Part shown: one piece after another, positions 36,252-45,841 of the stretch
Position numbering within the stretch: the stretch's first letter is position 1
Layout: every line of letters begins with the position of its first letter
The notes under the pieces: generated by a model
Database searches by the model: none
The model's input: only the letters and a program-made list of their open reading frames with translations
What the model was told of the DNA's origin: nothing
Assembly (NCBI RefSeq): GCF_001598255.1
Contig: NZ_BCYP01000018.1
Location: 434,001-498,000, forward strand
Reading direction: 5' to 3'
DNA: 64,000 nt
Source of the DNA: Mitsuaria chitosanitabida ATCC BAA-476 = NBRC 102408
GTDB taxonomy: Bacteria > Pseudomonadota > Gammaproteobacteria > Burkholderiales > Burkholderiaceae_C
Program-made: the position numbers and the translations under genes

Positions 36252-36995
36252 ATGACCCAGGACCGAGAACTTCAGGCGATCGCCCAGCGCTATGCCCGCC
36301 GCGACGAGCGGCTCGCTGGGCTGGAGCGCTACAGCCTGCTGCGCCCCGAGGTCTGGCAGATGCTGCACGAGCGCCAGGCCGCGACGCTGCGGCTGCTGGC
36401 CGCGCATCGCGCCGCGCCGGGCTCCAGCCTGGCGGGCGTGGACGGTCCGCTGCCCCCTTCGGAGTGGCGCATGACCGAGGTCGGCTGCGGCGCCGGCGGC
36501 AACCTGATGGACCTGCTGCGGCTGGGCGCGCTGCCCCAGCACCTGACCGGCATCGAGCTGCTGCCCGAGCGCCTGGAGGCGGCCCGCGCCGCCTTGCCGC
36601 AGCAGCTGCGGCTGCTGGCGGGCGACGCCTCGCAGGCGGCGGTGGAGCCGGGCAGCCAGGACCTGGTGCTGCAGTCGACGGTGTTCTCGTCCATCCTGGA
36701 CGACGCCCTGCAGCGGCGGCTGGCCGACGCGATGTGGCGCTGGCTGAAGCCGGGCGGGGCGGTGCTCTGGTACGACTTCATCGTCGACAATCCGCGCAAC
36801 CCGGACGTCCGGGGCGTGCCGCTGGCGCGGGTGCGCGCGCTGTTCCCGCAAGGGCGGGCGACGGTGCGCCGCGTCACGCTGGCGCCCCCGATCGCGCGCG
36901 CGGCCTGCCGCGTGCACCCCGCCGCCTATCGCGTCCTCAACACGATTCCACTGCTGCGCAGCCACGTGCTGGCGCTGATCACCAAGACACCATGA
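36252..36995 (+). CDS. class I SAM-dependent methyltransferase
   Basis: A 247-residue enzyme with SAM motif [20 protein letters not shown], the acidic loop [13 protein letters not shown], the LLAGDASQ motif II region and motif [25 protein letters not shown]. It probably O- or N-methylates a sugar of the repeat unit, or caps the chain. A 131-base gap precedes it, and its stop overlaps the next aminotransferase. The frame is open far upstream only as a G+C shadow of the glycosyltransferases. Confidence 0.82.
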   Translation: MTQDRELQAIAQRYARRDERLAGLERYSLLRPEVWQMLHERQAATLRLLAAHRAAPGSSLAGVDGPLPPSEWRMTEVGCGAGGNLMDLLRLGALPQHLTGIELLPERLEAARAALPQQLRLLAGDASQAAVEPGSQDLVLQSTVFSSILDDALQRRLADAMWRWLKPGGAVLWYDFIVDNPRNPDVRGVPLARVRALFPQGRATVRRVTLAPPIARAACRVHPAAYRVLNTIPLLRSHVLALITKTP

Positions 36996-38179
36996 GCCAA
37001 GACCAGAACTCCGGCGGCGAGCCGCTGCCCTTCCTGCCCTTCGCGCTGCCCCAGCTGGGCGAGGAGGAGATCGCCGAGGTCGTCGACACGCTGCGCAGCG
37101 GCTGGGTCACGACGGGTCCCAAGGCCAAGCGCTTCGAGCAGGCCTTCGCCGAGTTCCTCGGCGACTCGCAGATCGAATGCGTGGCGGTGAACTCCGCGAC
37201 GGCCGGCCTGCATCTGGCACTGGAGGCCCTGGGCATCGGCCCCGGCGACGAGGTCATCACCACGACCCACACCTTCACCGCGACCGCGGAGGTGGTGCGC
37301 TACATGGGCGCCGACGTGGTGCTGGTCGACATCGACCCGGCGACCATGAACATCGCCATCGACCAGATCGAGGCCAAGATCACGCCGCGCACCAAGGCCA
37401 TCATTCCGGTGCATTACGCCGGCCTGGCCGTGGACATGCTGACGCTGCTGGACATCGCGCGCAAGCATGGCCTGAAGGTGGTCGAGGACGCGGCGCACGC
37501 ACTGCCCACGACGCTGGAGAAGGAGCTGATCGGTACCATGGGCAGCAACGCCACGGTGTTCAGCTTCTACGCCAACAAGACGATGACGACGGGCGAGGGC
37601 GGCATGCTGGTCACGCGCGACCCGGAGCTGGCCAAGCGCGCCCGCGTGATGCGTCTGCACGGCATCAACCGCGACGCCTTCGACCGCTTCACGGCCAAGA
37701 CGCCGAGCTGGTACTACGAGATCGTCGCGCCCGGCTTCAAGTACAACCTGACCGACATCGCGGCGGCGCTGGGGCTGCACCAGCTCAAGCGGCTGCCGGC
37801 CTTCCAGGCGCGTCGCGAGCAGATCGCCGCGCGCTACTTCGAGGCCTTCGCGGACCTGCCGCTGATCCTGCCGCCGCGCGCCCCCAACGAGGACGTGCAC
37901 AGCTGGCACCTGTACGTGCTGCGCCTGAGCGACGCGGCGACGGTGACGCGGGACGAGTTCATCGAGCGCATGTTCGCGCTGGGCATCGGCTGCAGCGTGC
38001 ACTACGTGCCGCTGCACCAGCACCCGTACTGGAAGGAACGCTACGGCCTGACGGCCGAGATGTTCCCCGAGTCGCAGAAGGCGTATGAGCGCACCGTGAC
38101 GATCCCGCTGTACACGGCGATGACGGACGCGCAGGTGGAGCGCGTCGTCGACGCGGTGCGCCGCAGCCTGGGACGCTGA
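36992..38179 (+). CDS. DegT-family aminotransferase, PglE-like
   Basis: A 395-residue PLP enzyme with catalytic Lys196 in [17 protein letters not shown] and the cofactor aspartate in [12 protein letters not shown]. It is like the aminotransferases that aminate C4 of UDP-4-keto-6-deoxy-GlcNAc. The two following genes are an initiating sugar-phosphate transferase and a WbpM/PglF-type 4,6-dehydratase. The three-gene set points to a UDP-4-amino-4,6-dideoxy-GlcNAc (bacillosamine-type) first sugar. No clear PglD acetyltransferase is present. The start overlaps the methyltransferase stop. Confidence 0.85.
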   Translation: MSQDQNSGGEPLPFLPFALPQLGEEEIAEVVDTLRSGWVTTGPKAKRFEQAFAEFLGDSQIECVAVNSATAGLHLALEALGIGPGDEVITTTHTFTATAEVVRYMGADVVLVDIDPATMNIAIDQIEAKITPRTKAIIPVHYAGLAVDMLTLLDIARKHGLKVVEDAAHALPTTLEKELIGTMGSNATVFSFYANKTMTTGEGGMLVTRDPELAKRARVMRLHGINRDAFDRFTAKTPSWYYEIVAPGFKYNLTDIAAALGLHQLKRLPAFQARREQIAARYFEAFADLPLILPPRAPNEDVHSWHLYVLRLSDAATVTRDEFIERMFALGIGCSVHYVPLHQHPYWKERYGLTAEMFPESQKAYERTVTIPLYTAMTDAQVERVVDAVRRSLGR

Positions 38180-38198
38180 CGCGCGGGTGGATGGGCCG

Positions 38199-38792
38199 AT
38201 GGCCAAGCGACTTTTCGACATCGTCTGCGCGGGCCTGGGCCTGCTGCTGCTGAGTCCGCTGCTGGTGGCGGTGGCGGCGTGGATCAAGCTGGATTCGCGC
38301 GGGCCGGTGATGTTCCGGCAGGAGCGGGTGGGGCGGCACGGCAAGCCCTTCCGCATCCACAAGTTCCGGACCATGCGGGTGGATGCCCCGAAGCTCGGCC
38401 CGCAGATCACCATCGGCGAGGACGCGCGCATCACGCGCAGCGGCCGCTGGTTGCGGGCGAGCAAGGTGGACGAGCTGCCGCAGCTCTGGGACGTGCTGCG
38501 CGGCGCGATGAGCCTGGTGGGCCCGCGCCCCGAGGTGCCGCGCTATGTCGCGCTGTACCCGGCGGGGCTGCGCGAGGTGGTGCTGTCGGTGCGGCCGGGG
38601 ATCACCGATCCGGCCTCGCTGAGCTTCCGCAACGAGAGCGAGCTGCTGGCCAAGGCGGCGGATCCCGAGCGGGAGTACGTCGAGGTGGTGATGCCGATGA
38701 AGCTGGGGCTGGCGGCGGACTACGTGCGCAACGCCAGCCTGATGGGCGACATCCGATTGATCCTGGCGACGCTGGGCGCGATCAAGCCCTGA
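38199..38792 (+). CDS. initiating sugar-phosphate transferase (PglC/WcaJ family)
   Basis: Transfers the first sugar-1-phosphate to undecaprenyl phosphate at the inner membrane. The 197-residue protein is of the short PglC-like type: one N-terminal re-entrant helix (MAKRLFDIVCAGLGLLLLSP) and the conserved PVMFRQERVGRHGKPFRIHK, KFRTM, SKVDELPQLW and MSLVGPRPE motifs. ATG 38199 is preferred over a GTG at 38187. The 20-base gap to the aminotransferase suggests one transcript. It makes the locus Wzx/Wzy-dependent from the first step. Confidence 0.92.
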   Translation: MAKRLFDIVCAGLGLLLLSPLLVAVAAWIKLDSRGPVMFRQERVGRHGKPFRIHKFRTMRVDAPKLGPQITIGEDARITRSGRWLRASKVDELPQLWDVLRGAMSLVGPRPEVPRYVALYPAGLREVVLSVRPGITDPASLSFRNESELLAKAADPEREYVEVVMPMKLGLAADYVRNASLMGDIRLILATLGAIKP

Positions 38793-38847
38793 CCGCGGGC
38801 GATTTCGGCGATCAAGGCGAACCGAGCGAGCACGACGAGCAAGCGCG

Positions 38848-40761
38848 ATGGGGAAAGAGAAAGACACGATGAACTGGTTGTCCCTGGATGCCTTCCTGAC
38901 GCGGATCCGTCCGTACCGCGAGAGCCTGGCGCTCGCGCTGGACATGGTGGCGGTGGCGCTGGCGTGGCAGGCGACCTATCTGTTCCGCCTGGGCTTCGAG
39001 CGCTGGTTCGAGGCCCGGCCTGGTTACGACCACTGGGTGATGCTGGGCATCGTGGCGCTGTACGGCGTGCTGCTCAAGCTGTTCCGCGTGCCCAAGGGCA
39101 TGTGGCGTTTCAGCGGCTTCGGCGAGGTGAAGCGGCTGGCGGCCGTGTGCGTGATCGCCGGCCTGATCGGCGCGGTGGCGGTGCTGATGGCGCAGCTGAC
39201 GGCGGTGCCGCGGGCGGTGCTGGCGCTGCATCCGGTGTTCACGCTGATGGCGCTCGCGACCATGCGCATGGGCTACCGCATGCTCTACGAGCACATGCGC
39301 AGCCGCATCAGCGGCAGCGCGCAGGAGCAGCGACGCGCGCTGGTGATGGGCGCGGGCGACGCGGGCCGGCTGCTGGTGGCGGGCATCCAGCATCAACAGG
39401 GCTGGGTGGTGGTCGGCTACCTGGACGACGCACCGGAGAAGCGCGGCGCGCGCGTGGCCGGCGTGCCGGTGATCGGGACGCTGGAGGACGCATCGCGCCA
39501 GGCGGACACGCAGGGCATCACGCACGTGATCGTGGCGATGCCGGGCGCGACGACGGCGGAGCGCCGCCGCGCGTTGGACCTCGCGGGCAAGACGGGCCTG
39601 GCCGTGCTGACCGTGCCGAGCAGCCAGGAGCTGCTGGCGGGTCGCGCGGTGAATCAGGTGCGCGACATCGAGCCGGAGGACCTGCTGGGCCGTGAGCCGG
39701 TGCAGCTGGACGAAGGCGGCATCAGCGAGTGCATCGGCGGCAAGGTGGTGCTGATCACGGGGGCGGGCGGCTCGATCGGATCGGAGCTGTGCCGGCAGGT
39801 GGCGCGCTACGGCCCGTCGCGGATCGTGCTGTACGAGCTGAGCGAGTTCGCGCTGTACCGGATCGAGCAGGAGCTCGGGGAAAGCTTCCCGCACATCCCG
39901 CTGGTGCGGCTGATCGGGGACGTGAAGGACCTGGAGCACCTGAAGTTCACCTTCGCGAAGCACCGGCCGCAGATCGTGTTCCACGCGGCGGCCTACAAGC
40001 ATGTGCCGCTGATGGAGGAGGAGAACGCGTGGGCGGCGCTGCGCAACAACACGCTGGGGACGTATCACGCGTGCCTGGCGGCGGCGGAGAGCGGGGTCGA
40101 GCGCTTCGTGCTGATCTCGACGGACAAGGCGGTGAATCCGACGAACGTGATGGGCGCGACGAAGCGGGCCGCGGAACTGGTGATCAGTCACATGGCCGGG
40201 CAGGGGCATGCGACGAAGTTCATGGCGGTGCGGTTCGGGAACGTGCTGGGGTCGAGCGGGAGCGTGATCCCGAAGTTCAAGGAGCAGATCGCGAAGGGCG
40301 GGCCGGTGACGGTGACGCATCCGGAGATCACGCGCTACTTCATGACGATTCCCGAAGCGGCGCGCCTGGTGGTTCAGGCGGGAGCGATCGGGGAGTCGGG
40401 GCAGGTCTTCGTGCTCGACATGGGCGAGCCGGTGAAGATCGTGGATCTGGCGAAGACGATGATCCGGATGAGCGGGAAGGACCTGCGCGATATCCGGATC
40501 GAGTTCTCGGGGTTGAGGCCGGGGGAGAAGCTTTATGAGGAGCTGCTGAGCGACAGCGACAAGACGCTTCAGACCACGGTGTCCAGGTTGCTGCTGGCAA
40601 AGCTGGATGACGAAGTGGCTCTGAGGGACGTGGCGACTTGGCTGCAGCGCAGTGTCGCGGTGCCACGCGGCCGGCTGGACACCGAAGCGCGTCAATTGCT
40701 GGCGAGCTTGCTGGGCGAGGAGTACCGCGGGCGGGACTCGAACGCGATGCAAACGCGATAA
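38848..40761 (+). CDS. WbpM/PglF-type UDP-GlcNAc 4,6-dehydratase, membrane-anchored
   Basis: Converts UDP-GlcNAc to UDP-4-keto-6-deoxy-GlcNAc. The 637-residue protein has four N-terminal membrane helices (about residues 25-135), a CoA-binding-like domain (VMGAGDAGRLLVAGI) and a C-terminal SDR domain with TGAGGSIGSE (from residue 304). The usual catalytic Tyr is replaced by Met in STDKAVNPTNVMGATK, as known for WbpM/PglF/CapD enzymes. An in-frame ATG at 38869 (MNWLSLD) is an equally good start. It supplies the substrate for the PglE-like aminotransferase just upstream. Confidence 0.93.
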   Translation: MGKEKDTMNWLSLDAFLTRIRPYRESLALALDMVAVALAWQATYLFRLGFERWFEARPGYDHWVMLGIVALYGVLLKLFRVPKGMWRFSGFGEVKRLAAVCVIAGLIGAVAVLMAQLTAVPRAVLALHPVFTLMALATMRMGYRMLYEHMRSRISGSAQEQRRALVMGAGDAGRLLVAGIQHQQGWVVVGYLDDAPEKRGARVAGVPVIGTLEDASRQADTQGITHVIVAMPGATTAERRRALDLAGKTGLAVLTVPSSQELLAGRAVNQVRDIEPEDLLGREPVQLDEGGISECIGGKVVLITGAGGSIGSELCRQVARYGPSRIVLYELSEFALYRIEQELGESFPHIPLVRLIGDVKDLEHLKFTFAKHRPQIVFHAAAYKHVPLMEEENAWAALRNNTLGTYHACLAAAESGVERFVLISTDKAVNPTNVMGATKRAAELVISHMAGQGHATKFMAVRFGNVLGSSGSVIPKFKEQIAKGGPVTVTHPEITRYFMTIPEAARLVVQAGAIGESGQVFVLDMGEPVKIVDLAKTMIRMSGKDLRDIRIEFSGLRPGEKLYEELLSDSDKTLQTTVSRLLLAKLDDEVALRDVATWLQRSVAVPRGRLDTEARQLLASLLGEEYRGRDSNAMQTR

Positions 40762-40802
40762 TCACGCTTTACAAATATTCAGAGGCAGGGAACTCTTCAG
40801 AC

Positions 40803-41594
40803 ATGACTGTGATCGACTTCGCACGGCTGCGAGCCGCCCTGAAGGACTTCAACCAGCGCAAGCCCTTCAGCCATGTGGTGATTGACGACTTTTTCCCGAT
40901 CGATGTGGCCAAGGCGCTCGAAAGCGAGTTTCTGCCTTACGACCACGAGAAGTGGTTCTTCTACAAGAATGCCATCGAGGACAAGAAGACGCTCAACGAT
41001 TGGAATGTGTTCCCGTCATTGACCTATCGGGTCTTCAAGGAACTGACATCGGACGCCATTTCAAAGGCGATGGCGGATGCGCTTGATGTCAATCTTTACC
41101 CTGACCAGGGACTGCATGGGGGCGGTTGGCACATTCACAGTACCGGGGGCAACCTCAACCCGCATCTGGATTACTCGATCCACCCCAAGGTTCGGCTGCA
41201 GCGCAAGCTCAACCTGATCATCTACCTCTCGTCGGACATGACCGAAGCACATGGCGGCCACCTCGGATTCTGGTCGCATGATGCAGGCAATCGCGCCCCC
41301 CGCGACCTGGAGCGGGAGGTGGCTCCGCGCTTCAACCGCGCGGTGCTCTTCGACACCACGCAGAACAGTTGGCACGGCCTGTCGCGGCCACTGACGCAGC
41401 CTGAGAACGTCTATCGCAAGTCGCTCGCCGTCTACTACTTGACCGACGTCCCAGAGGGGTGCGACCCGCGCGAGAAGGCATTGTTCGCGCCTCGCGAGGC
41501 GCAGGCCAATGACCCCGCGGTGCTGGAACTGATCGAGACTCGATCGCACAGCACTCGATTCAAGGAGGCCTATCGGACGCCTGAATCGGTCTGA
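40803..41594 (+). CDS. 2OG-Fe(II) oxygenase family protein
   Basis: A 263-residue protein with the double-stranded beta-helix core of Fe(II)/2-oxoglutarate dioxygenases. Iron ligands are His121 and Asp123 (HLD) and His191 (SWHGLS); Arg205 (YRKSLAVYYL) can bind 2-oxoglutarate. It begins FSHVVIDDFFPIDVAKALE, like prolyl-hydroxylase-type proteins. In polysaccharide loci such enzymes are thought to hydroxylate a sugar or a carrier protein, but the substrate here is unknown. It is the last plus-strand gene, convergent with hddA. Base composition is visibly lower in G+C than the genes before it. Confidence 0.8.
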   Translation: MTVIDFARLRAALKDFNQRKPFSHVVIDDFFPIDVAKALESEFLPYDHEKWFFYKNAIEDKKTLNDWNVFPSLTYRVFKELTSDAISKAMADALDVNLYPDQGLHGGGWHIHSTGGNLNPHLDYSIHPKVRLQRKLNLIIYLSSDMTEAHGGHLGFWSHDAGNRAPRDLEREVAPRFNRAVLFDTTQNSWHGLSRPLTQPENVYRKSLAVYYLTDVPEGCDPREKALFAPREAQANDPAVLELIETRSHSTRFKEAYRTPESV

Positions 41595-41605
41595 CTGGAA
41601 GAGGG

Positions 41606-41630
41606 CGGCAAGGCGAGGACGCACTTGCCG
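41606..41630. terminator. possible stem-loop at the convergence point
   Basis: CGGCAAG (41606-41612) pairs with CTTGCCG (41624-41630) around an 11-base loop between two convergent operons. It lacks a T-run on either strand, so it is only a weak candidate. Confidence 0.3.
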
Positions 41631-41643
41631 CACTACGCCCTGT

Positions 41644-42687
41644 CTAGACGGCCGCCTGGATCCAGCTTTGGGCACCAATGGCCGTGAAATGGAAGTTCAT
41701 GACTTCTCCGTTGTGCCGACGAAGTCGGCGCAGTACCGCCATCCGGCGGGCTGGCGGAACGAAGAACATGAAGAAGCCGCCACCACCAGCGCCCGAGATC
41801 TTTCCAGCCAGGGCTCCCGCGTCGATGGCGTCGTCATAGATGGCATCGAGCTGGGGATTGCTGACGCTGGCGGCCAGCTGCTTCTTGGCTTCCCACGACT
41901 GACGCAGGATGGCCGCGTACCGCACGAGGTCGCCGCGCAAGATGGCCTCTTTCATCGACACCGCATCCTGCTTCAACGCAGCCATCGCGGTCAGCGACGG
42001 CGAGGACTTGGCTTTCGTCCGCTCGATCTGCTGCTCGATGATCTTGGCGGATTCTCGAGACTGGCCGGTATAGAACAGAACGGTCGAGGCCTCCAGTTCG
42101 TTGAGCAGCCATTCCTTGATGCGCAGCGGATTCACGAGGACGCGATCGGCACCCGGCCCGAACTCGATGAAGTTGAATCCGCCGAATGCAGCCGCGTACT
42201 GGTCCTGCTTGCCGCCAGCAAGCTTCAATTCCTCACGCTCGATCTCGTAGGCGAGGTGCGCGAGTTCATATTCGCCAAGCCCTAGTCCCAGCCATTCGGA
42301 GAACGCCTGGATGATGCAGACGACCATCGTCGACGAGGTGCCGAGGCCGGAGCCGGCGGGGGCATCCGCGAAGGTCGTGAGCTTGAAGGACAGTGGTTTG
42401 CCGCCGTTGAACTGCCGGACGATGCGGTTGTAGATCCCGCGGTGCAGGCGCAGCGGGTCGACATCGGGCAACGCCGGCATTGAATCGAGTTCAACCGTTT
42501 CCTCTCGATCCTCGGCGGCGAAGATGATTCGCCCATCGTCTCTGGGCTCCAGGATGGCCTGGGCGTAGAGGTCAATGGTGGCGTTGAGGACAAAGCCGCC
42601 TTGTTCCTCGCTGAAGGGGCTGACGTCGGTGCCGCCGCCAGCAAGGCCAAGTCGGAGCGGGGCGCGTGCGCGATAGATCTGATTCAT
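41644..42687 (-). CDS. hddA: D-glycero-alpha-D-manno-heptose 7-phosphate kinase (GHMP family)
   Basis: Phosphorylates C1 of heptose 7-phosphate in the GDP-D,D-heptose pathway. The 347-residue protein has the GHMP ATP motif [11 protein letters not shown] (residues 110-120), the N-terminal [20 protein letters not shown] substrate motif and the C-terminal [15 protein letters not shown] motif, all as in HddA. ATG 42687 gives the normal start. It is the fourth step-gene of a contiguous gmhA-hddC-gmhB-hddA set, which supports the substrate assignment over other sugar kinases. Confidence 0.92.
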   Translation of the reverse strand: MNQIYRARAPLRLGLAGGGTDVSPFSEEQGGFVLNATIDLYAQAILEPRDDGRIIFAAEDREETVELDSMPALPDVDPLRLHRGIYNRIVRQFNGGKPLSFKLTTFADAPAGSGLGTSSTMVVCIIQAFSEWLGLGLGEYELAHLAYEIEREELKLAGGKQDQYAAAFGGFNFIEFGPGADRVLVNPLRIKEWLLNELEASTVLFYTGQSRESAKIIEQQIERTKAKSSPSLTAMAALKQDAVSMKEAILRGDLVRYAAILRQSWEAKKQLAASVSNPQLDAIYDDAIDAGALAGKISGAGGGGFFMFFVPPARRMAVLRRLRRHNGEVMNFHFTAIGAQSWIQAAV

Positions 42688-42739
42688 GGCACCTCGTGCG
42701 ATTCGATGTGAGCAAATGGGGGGCGCCGCGCGCCACTCC

Positions 42740-43300
42740 TCAGGAATGGGCGAGCGCCCGGGCAGCGGCGAGCAGGTCCGATGCGACCAGGTCCGCCTCG
42801 GCGCGCGCGGAGGCTTCGATGGCATGGCCAGATTCGACGAGGACGGTGCGATGCACACCAGCGCGTCGACCTGCCTGAATGTCGCTCAGCTTGTCGCCGA
42901 TCAGCACGCTGCCGGCCAGGTCGAGGTCGAGGTCCCTCTCGGCCTGTAGAAGCATGCCGGGAGCAGGCTTGCGGCAGTCGCATTCGATGGCGAAGGCGGC
43001 GATGCTGCCCTGTGGATGGTGGGGGCAGAAATAGATGCCATCCAGAACGACGCCCCCCTCGGCCAAGCGCGCGCGCAGGTGGTCGTGCAGCCGCTCCATG
43101 GCGGTCTGGTCGTAGTAGCCGCGCGCGATGCCTGCCTGGTTGGTCACGACCACCAGCTTGTAGCCCGCGTCTCGGAGCAGCGCGAGACCTTCGACCACCC
43201 CGGGCAACAGGACGAAGTCCTCGATGCGGTGGACGTAGTTGCGCTCCTCGTTGATGACGCCGTCGCGGTCGATGAAGGCGGCCTTAGCCTTGCCGGACAT
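42740..43300 (-). CDS. gmhB: D-glycero-D-manno-heptose 1,7-bisphosphate 7-phosphatase
   Basis: HAD-IIIA phosphatase of 186 residues that removes the 7-phosphate of heptose bisphosphate. Motif I is [17 protein letters not shown] (Asp11 and Asp13) and motif II is [12 protein letters not shown]. The zinc-binding loop FCPHHPQGS with [10 protein letters not shown] is specific to GmhB. The acidic motif is [16 protein letters not shown] 43300 lies within the end of hddC (17-base overlap). Confidence 0.93.
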   Translation of the reverse strand: MSGKAKAAFIDRDGVINEERNYVHRIEDFVLLPGVVEGLALLRDAGYKLVVVTNQAGIARGYYDQTAMERLHDHLRARLAEGGVVLDGIYFCPHHPQGSIAAFAIECDCRKPAPGMLLQAERDLDLDLAGSVLIGDKLSDIQAGRRAGVHRTVLVESGHAIEASARAEADLVASDLLAAARALAHS

Positions 43301-43997
43301 AGTCTTGGACGCGGGTGTCGAAGAGGTGATAGTCATCGGGGATGCCGATGTCGATGAACGGGCCCGCCAACTCACGCGCCTGGAGCGCGCGCTGGCCCAC
43401 CAGGCGCGGCATCACGCTGGTCTCCATGGAGAAGGCGCCGGCGGGTTCGCCGTCGAAGGCGAGCCGATGGACACGGTACAGCCCCGCGTTGATCGGTCCA
43501 GCGCCGGCCTGACCTTTCTCGAGGAAGGCCGTCACTCGATGAGTTGGATCGACGGCGACACCGCCGAAACGACCGCGATCAGGCACCTGGACGGTAGCGA
43601 TGCGCATGCGTTCGCCGCCCTCGACATCCAGCGGTGCCAGCATGCTGTTGAGGGGGCCGCCGAGGAAGGTGTCGCCATTGGCGATCAGCGCGTCGTCCAG
43701 CCCGGTTTCCTCCATCGCGAAGCGAGCGGCTCCCCCGGTACCGAGCAGCTCGCGTTCGATCACGGTATCGATGACCAGGTCGTGTGCCCAGGGTTGCGCC
43801 AGCGATCGCAGGACCTGATCGGCGCCATGGCCCAGCGCCAGGACAAAGCGCGGGACGCCGCGCTCGGCGAGCGAGCGCAACTGCCATTCGAGGAACGGCC
43901 TGCCGGCGATTGGCGCCAGGCATTTCGGAAGGTCGGGCACAGCGCTGCGCAAGCGCGTGCCGAGACCTCCGGCCAAGACGACGCAGGGGACACTCAT
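43284..43997 (-). CDS. hddC: D-glycero-D-manno-heptose 1-phosphate guanylyltransferase
   Basis: Nucleotidyltransferase of 237 residues that should make GDP-D-glycero-D-manno-heptose. It has the signature [20 protein letters not shown] (residues 6-25 region) and GPFIDIGIPDDYHLF near the C-terminus. The flanking GmhA, GmhB and HddA genes favour HddC over other sugar nucleotidyltransferases. It overlaps the gmhA stop by four bases. Confidence 0.88.
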   Translation of the reverse strand: MSVPCVVLAGGLGTRLRSAVPDLPKCLAPIAGRPFLEWQLRSLAERGVPRFVLALGHGADQVLRSLAQPWAHDLVIDTVIERELLGTGGAARFAMEETGLDDALIANGDTFLGGPLNSMLAPLDVEGGERMRIATVQVPDRGRFGGVAVDPTHRVTAFLEKGQAGAGPINAGLYRVHRLAFDGEPAGAFSMETSVMPRLVGQRALQARELAGPFIDIGIPDDYHLFDTRVQDYVRQG

Positions 43998-44590
43998 GCC
44001 TGATTGGGAGCGAGATGACCGAACATCTGCAGTTCAACCTCGGCGCAGATCATGTGGCCGAGCAGGATGTGACATTCCTGGATCCGTGGCGTATGACGGC
44101 TGGGAGCTCGCAGCACGTGATCCACGCCGGCCAGATCACCTCCAAGGCCGCACAGCGCGATCGAGGTGACCTGAAGCTCCTTGCAGGCCTCGAAGGCACG
44201 CAGCACGTTGGGCGACTTGCCCGAGGTGGTGATGCCCACGAACACGTCGCCCGGCCGGGCTTGCGCCTGCAACTGACGCAGGAACAGGCGTTCGTAACCG
44301 TAGTCGTTGCCGATGGCGGTGATCATCGACGTATCGGTGGAGAGCGACAGCGCCGGGAGACCCGGGCGGTCGAACTCGAAACGGCTGACGAATTCGGCGG
44401 CAAGGTGCTGAGCGTCGGCTGCGCTTCCCCCATTGCCCGCAAAGATGGCGCGGTTCCCGCGCTTGACTGCGGCCACGATGGCGTCGGTCGCGGCAGCGAC
44501 GGCGTGGATCAGCGCCTCATCGGCCAGCAGCTGTTGCTTGACTTCGATGGACTTGGCGATGGATTGCTTGAAACGGTCGATGGTGGTCAT
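43994..44590 (-). CDS. gmhA: sedoheptulose 7-phosphate isomerase (SIS domain)
   Basis: Converts sedoheptulose 7-phosphate to D-glycero-D-manno-heptose 7-phosphate, the first step of heptose synthesis. The 198-residue SIS-domain protein has IFAGNGGSAADAQHLAAEF, LSLSTDTSMITAIGNDYGYE and VFVGITTSGKSPNVLRAFE, all characteristic of GmhA. Because a complete GDP-heptose set follows, this copy probably serves the polysaccharide rather than the LPS core. Confidence 0.95.
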   Translation of the reverse strand: MTTIDRFKQSIAKSIEVKQQLLADEALIHAVAAATDAIVAAVKRGNRAIFAGNGGSAADAQHLAAEFVSRFEFDRPGLPALSLSTDTSMITAIGNDYGYERLFLRQLQAQARPGDVFVGITTSGKSPNVLRAFEACKELQVTSIALCGLGGDLAGVDHVLRAPSRHTPRIQECHILLGHMICAEVELQMFGHLAPNQA

Positions 44591-44622
44591 GATGGGGGGC
44601 TAAGGGATCCGGAACCTTGCGA

Positions 44623-45783
44623 TCAGGCGCCGAGGTCTTGCGACAGACCGAGATGAGCGTACACACCGAGCAGAGCGTCGGTCATCTTCTCGATCGTAAA
44701 TTGGTTCTCGTAGCGGCGGCGCCCACCTTCTCCAAGACGGCGGGCCAGCTCGGGGTCTTCGAGCACGCGGCGCAACGCCGCGGCCAGCGAAGCGGCATCG
44801 CCAGGCTTGGCGTTCAAGCCGGTCTCCCCATCCACATTGACCCACGGCACGCCGGATCCGACGATGTCTGTTGCCACGACGGGACGACCGAACGACATCG
44901 CCTCCAGCATAACCAGACCAAAGGCCTCGGAACGCATCAGCGAGGGCAGGCAGAAGATGTCGGCCGCTTCGTAATAGGACGGCAGGTCCTCGTCCTCCAC
45001 TCGACCCAGCAGGTGCACACGGTCGCCAATCCCCGCAGCGACGACCTTCTCGCGTAGGCTGGGCAGCAGTTCGCCGCCCCCGCCGATCAGCACGATGACA
45101 TCGTCATTCAGCGATGATGCCGCCTCGATCAGAATGTCAAAGCCCTTGTAGTAGGTCATCCGCCCAAGCGCGAAGATGATCTTCTTGCCCGGATACTTGG
45201 CGCGAAGGGATGCTGCCCGCTCTCGTCGTATGGCTGGATCGCCTTGCTTTCCCACATCCTGCACGCACAGCGGAACCGCGTGGACCTTGTCGCGAAATGC
45301 TTGGAGCCAAGGCGAAGTCTCCGCATAGGGGGGCGAGGTCGCGATGATCGCGTCGGCACGATGCAGCAGCCAGTTCTGAAGCGGCGCGTAGAGCTTCAGC
45401 AGGTTCTTCTGCTTGACGATGTCGCTGTGCCAATGAACGACAAGCTTGGCCTCGGGGCGCGTGAGCCACAGGGCCAGATTCGCCATCGGATTCGGCAAAT
45501 GGACGTGCACGACCTGGTGGTCGCGCTGAAGTCGGCGCAACCAGGGGATCAGCGACGGGGTCATCGAAGTGGACGCGACCTGGCCCCACGAAGCGACCCT
45601 CGTCACGGGGATCGTGCCCGATTCGACGACAGTCTCACGAACGACATTGGCGCAAAGAATCTCGACTTGCCAGTTGCGAGCGGTAAGACCGTCCGCGATA
45701 TCGCGTACTGCGGTCTCGATACCGCCGTTGATGGGCGGATAGAACTTCGTCAGCTGAAGGCTGCGCAACGGGGTGGGCGGCAT
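44623..45783 (-). CDS. GT4-family glycosyltransferase
   Basis: A 386-residue GT-B enzyme. It opens LQLTKFYPPINGGIETAVRDIADGL, a classic GT4 acceptor-side start. The donor side has IIFALGRMTYYKGFDILIEA, LLGRVEDEDLPSYYEAADIF and the E-x7-E motif in SEAFGLVMLEAMSFGRPVVAT. Sugar specificity is unknown; heptose transfer is possible given the adjacent GDP-heptose genes but not shown. ATG 45783 is chosen because the longer frame lacks a family N-terminus. Confidence 0.9.
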   Translation of the reverse strand: MPPTPLRSLQLTKFYPPINGGIETAVRDIADGLTARNWQVEILCANVVRETVVESGTIPVTRVASWGQVASTSMTPSLIPWLRRLQRDHQVVHVHLPNPMANLALWLTRPEAKLVVHWHSDIVKQKNLLKLYAPLQNWLLHRADAIIATSPPYAETSPWLQAFRDKVHAVPLCVQDVGKQGDPAIRRERAASLRAKYPGKKIIFALGRMTYYKGFDILIEAASSLNDDVIVLIGGGGELLPSLREKVVAAGIGDRVHLLGRVEDEDLPSYYEAADIFCLPSLMRSEAFGLVMLEAMSFGRPVVATDIVGSGVPWVNVDGETGLNAKPGDAASLAAALRRVLEDPELARRLGEGGRRRYENQFTIEKMTDALLGVYAHLGLSQDLGA

Positions 45784-45841
45784 GTCGTTGTTGTACTCAA
45801 GGTGGCCAAGAGGCCAAAACATCGGAAGGACAGAGGCGGCG

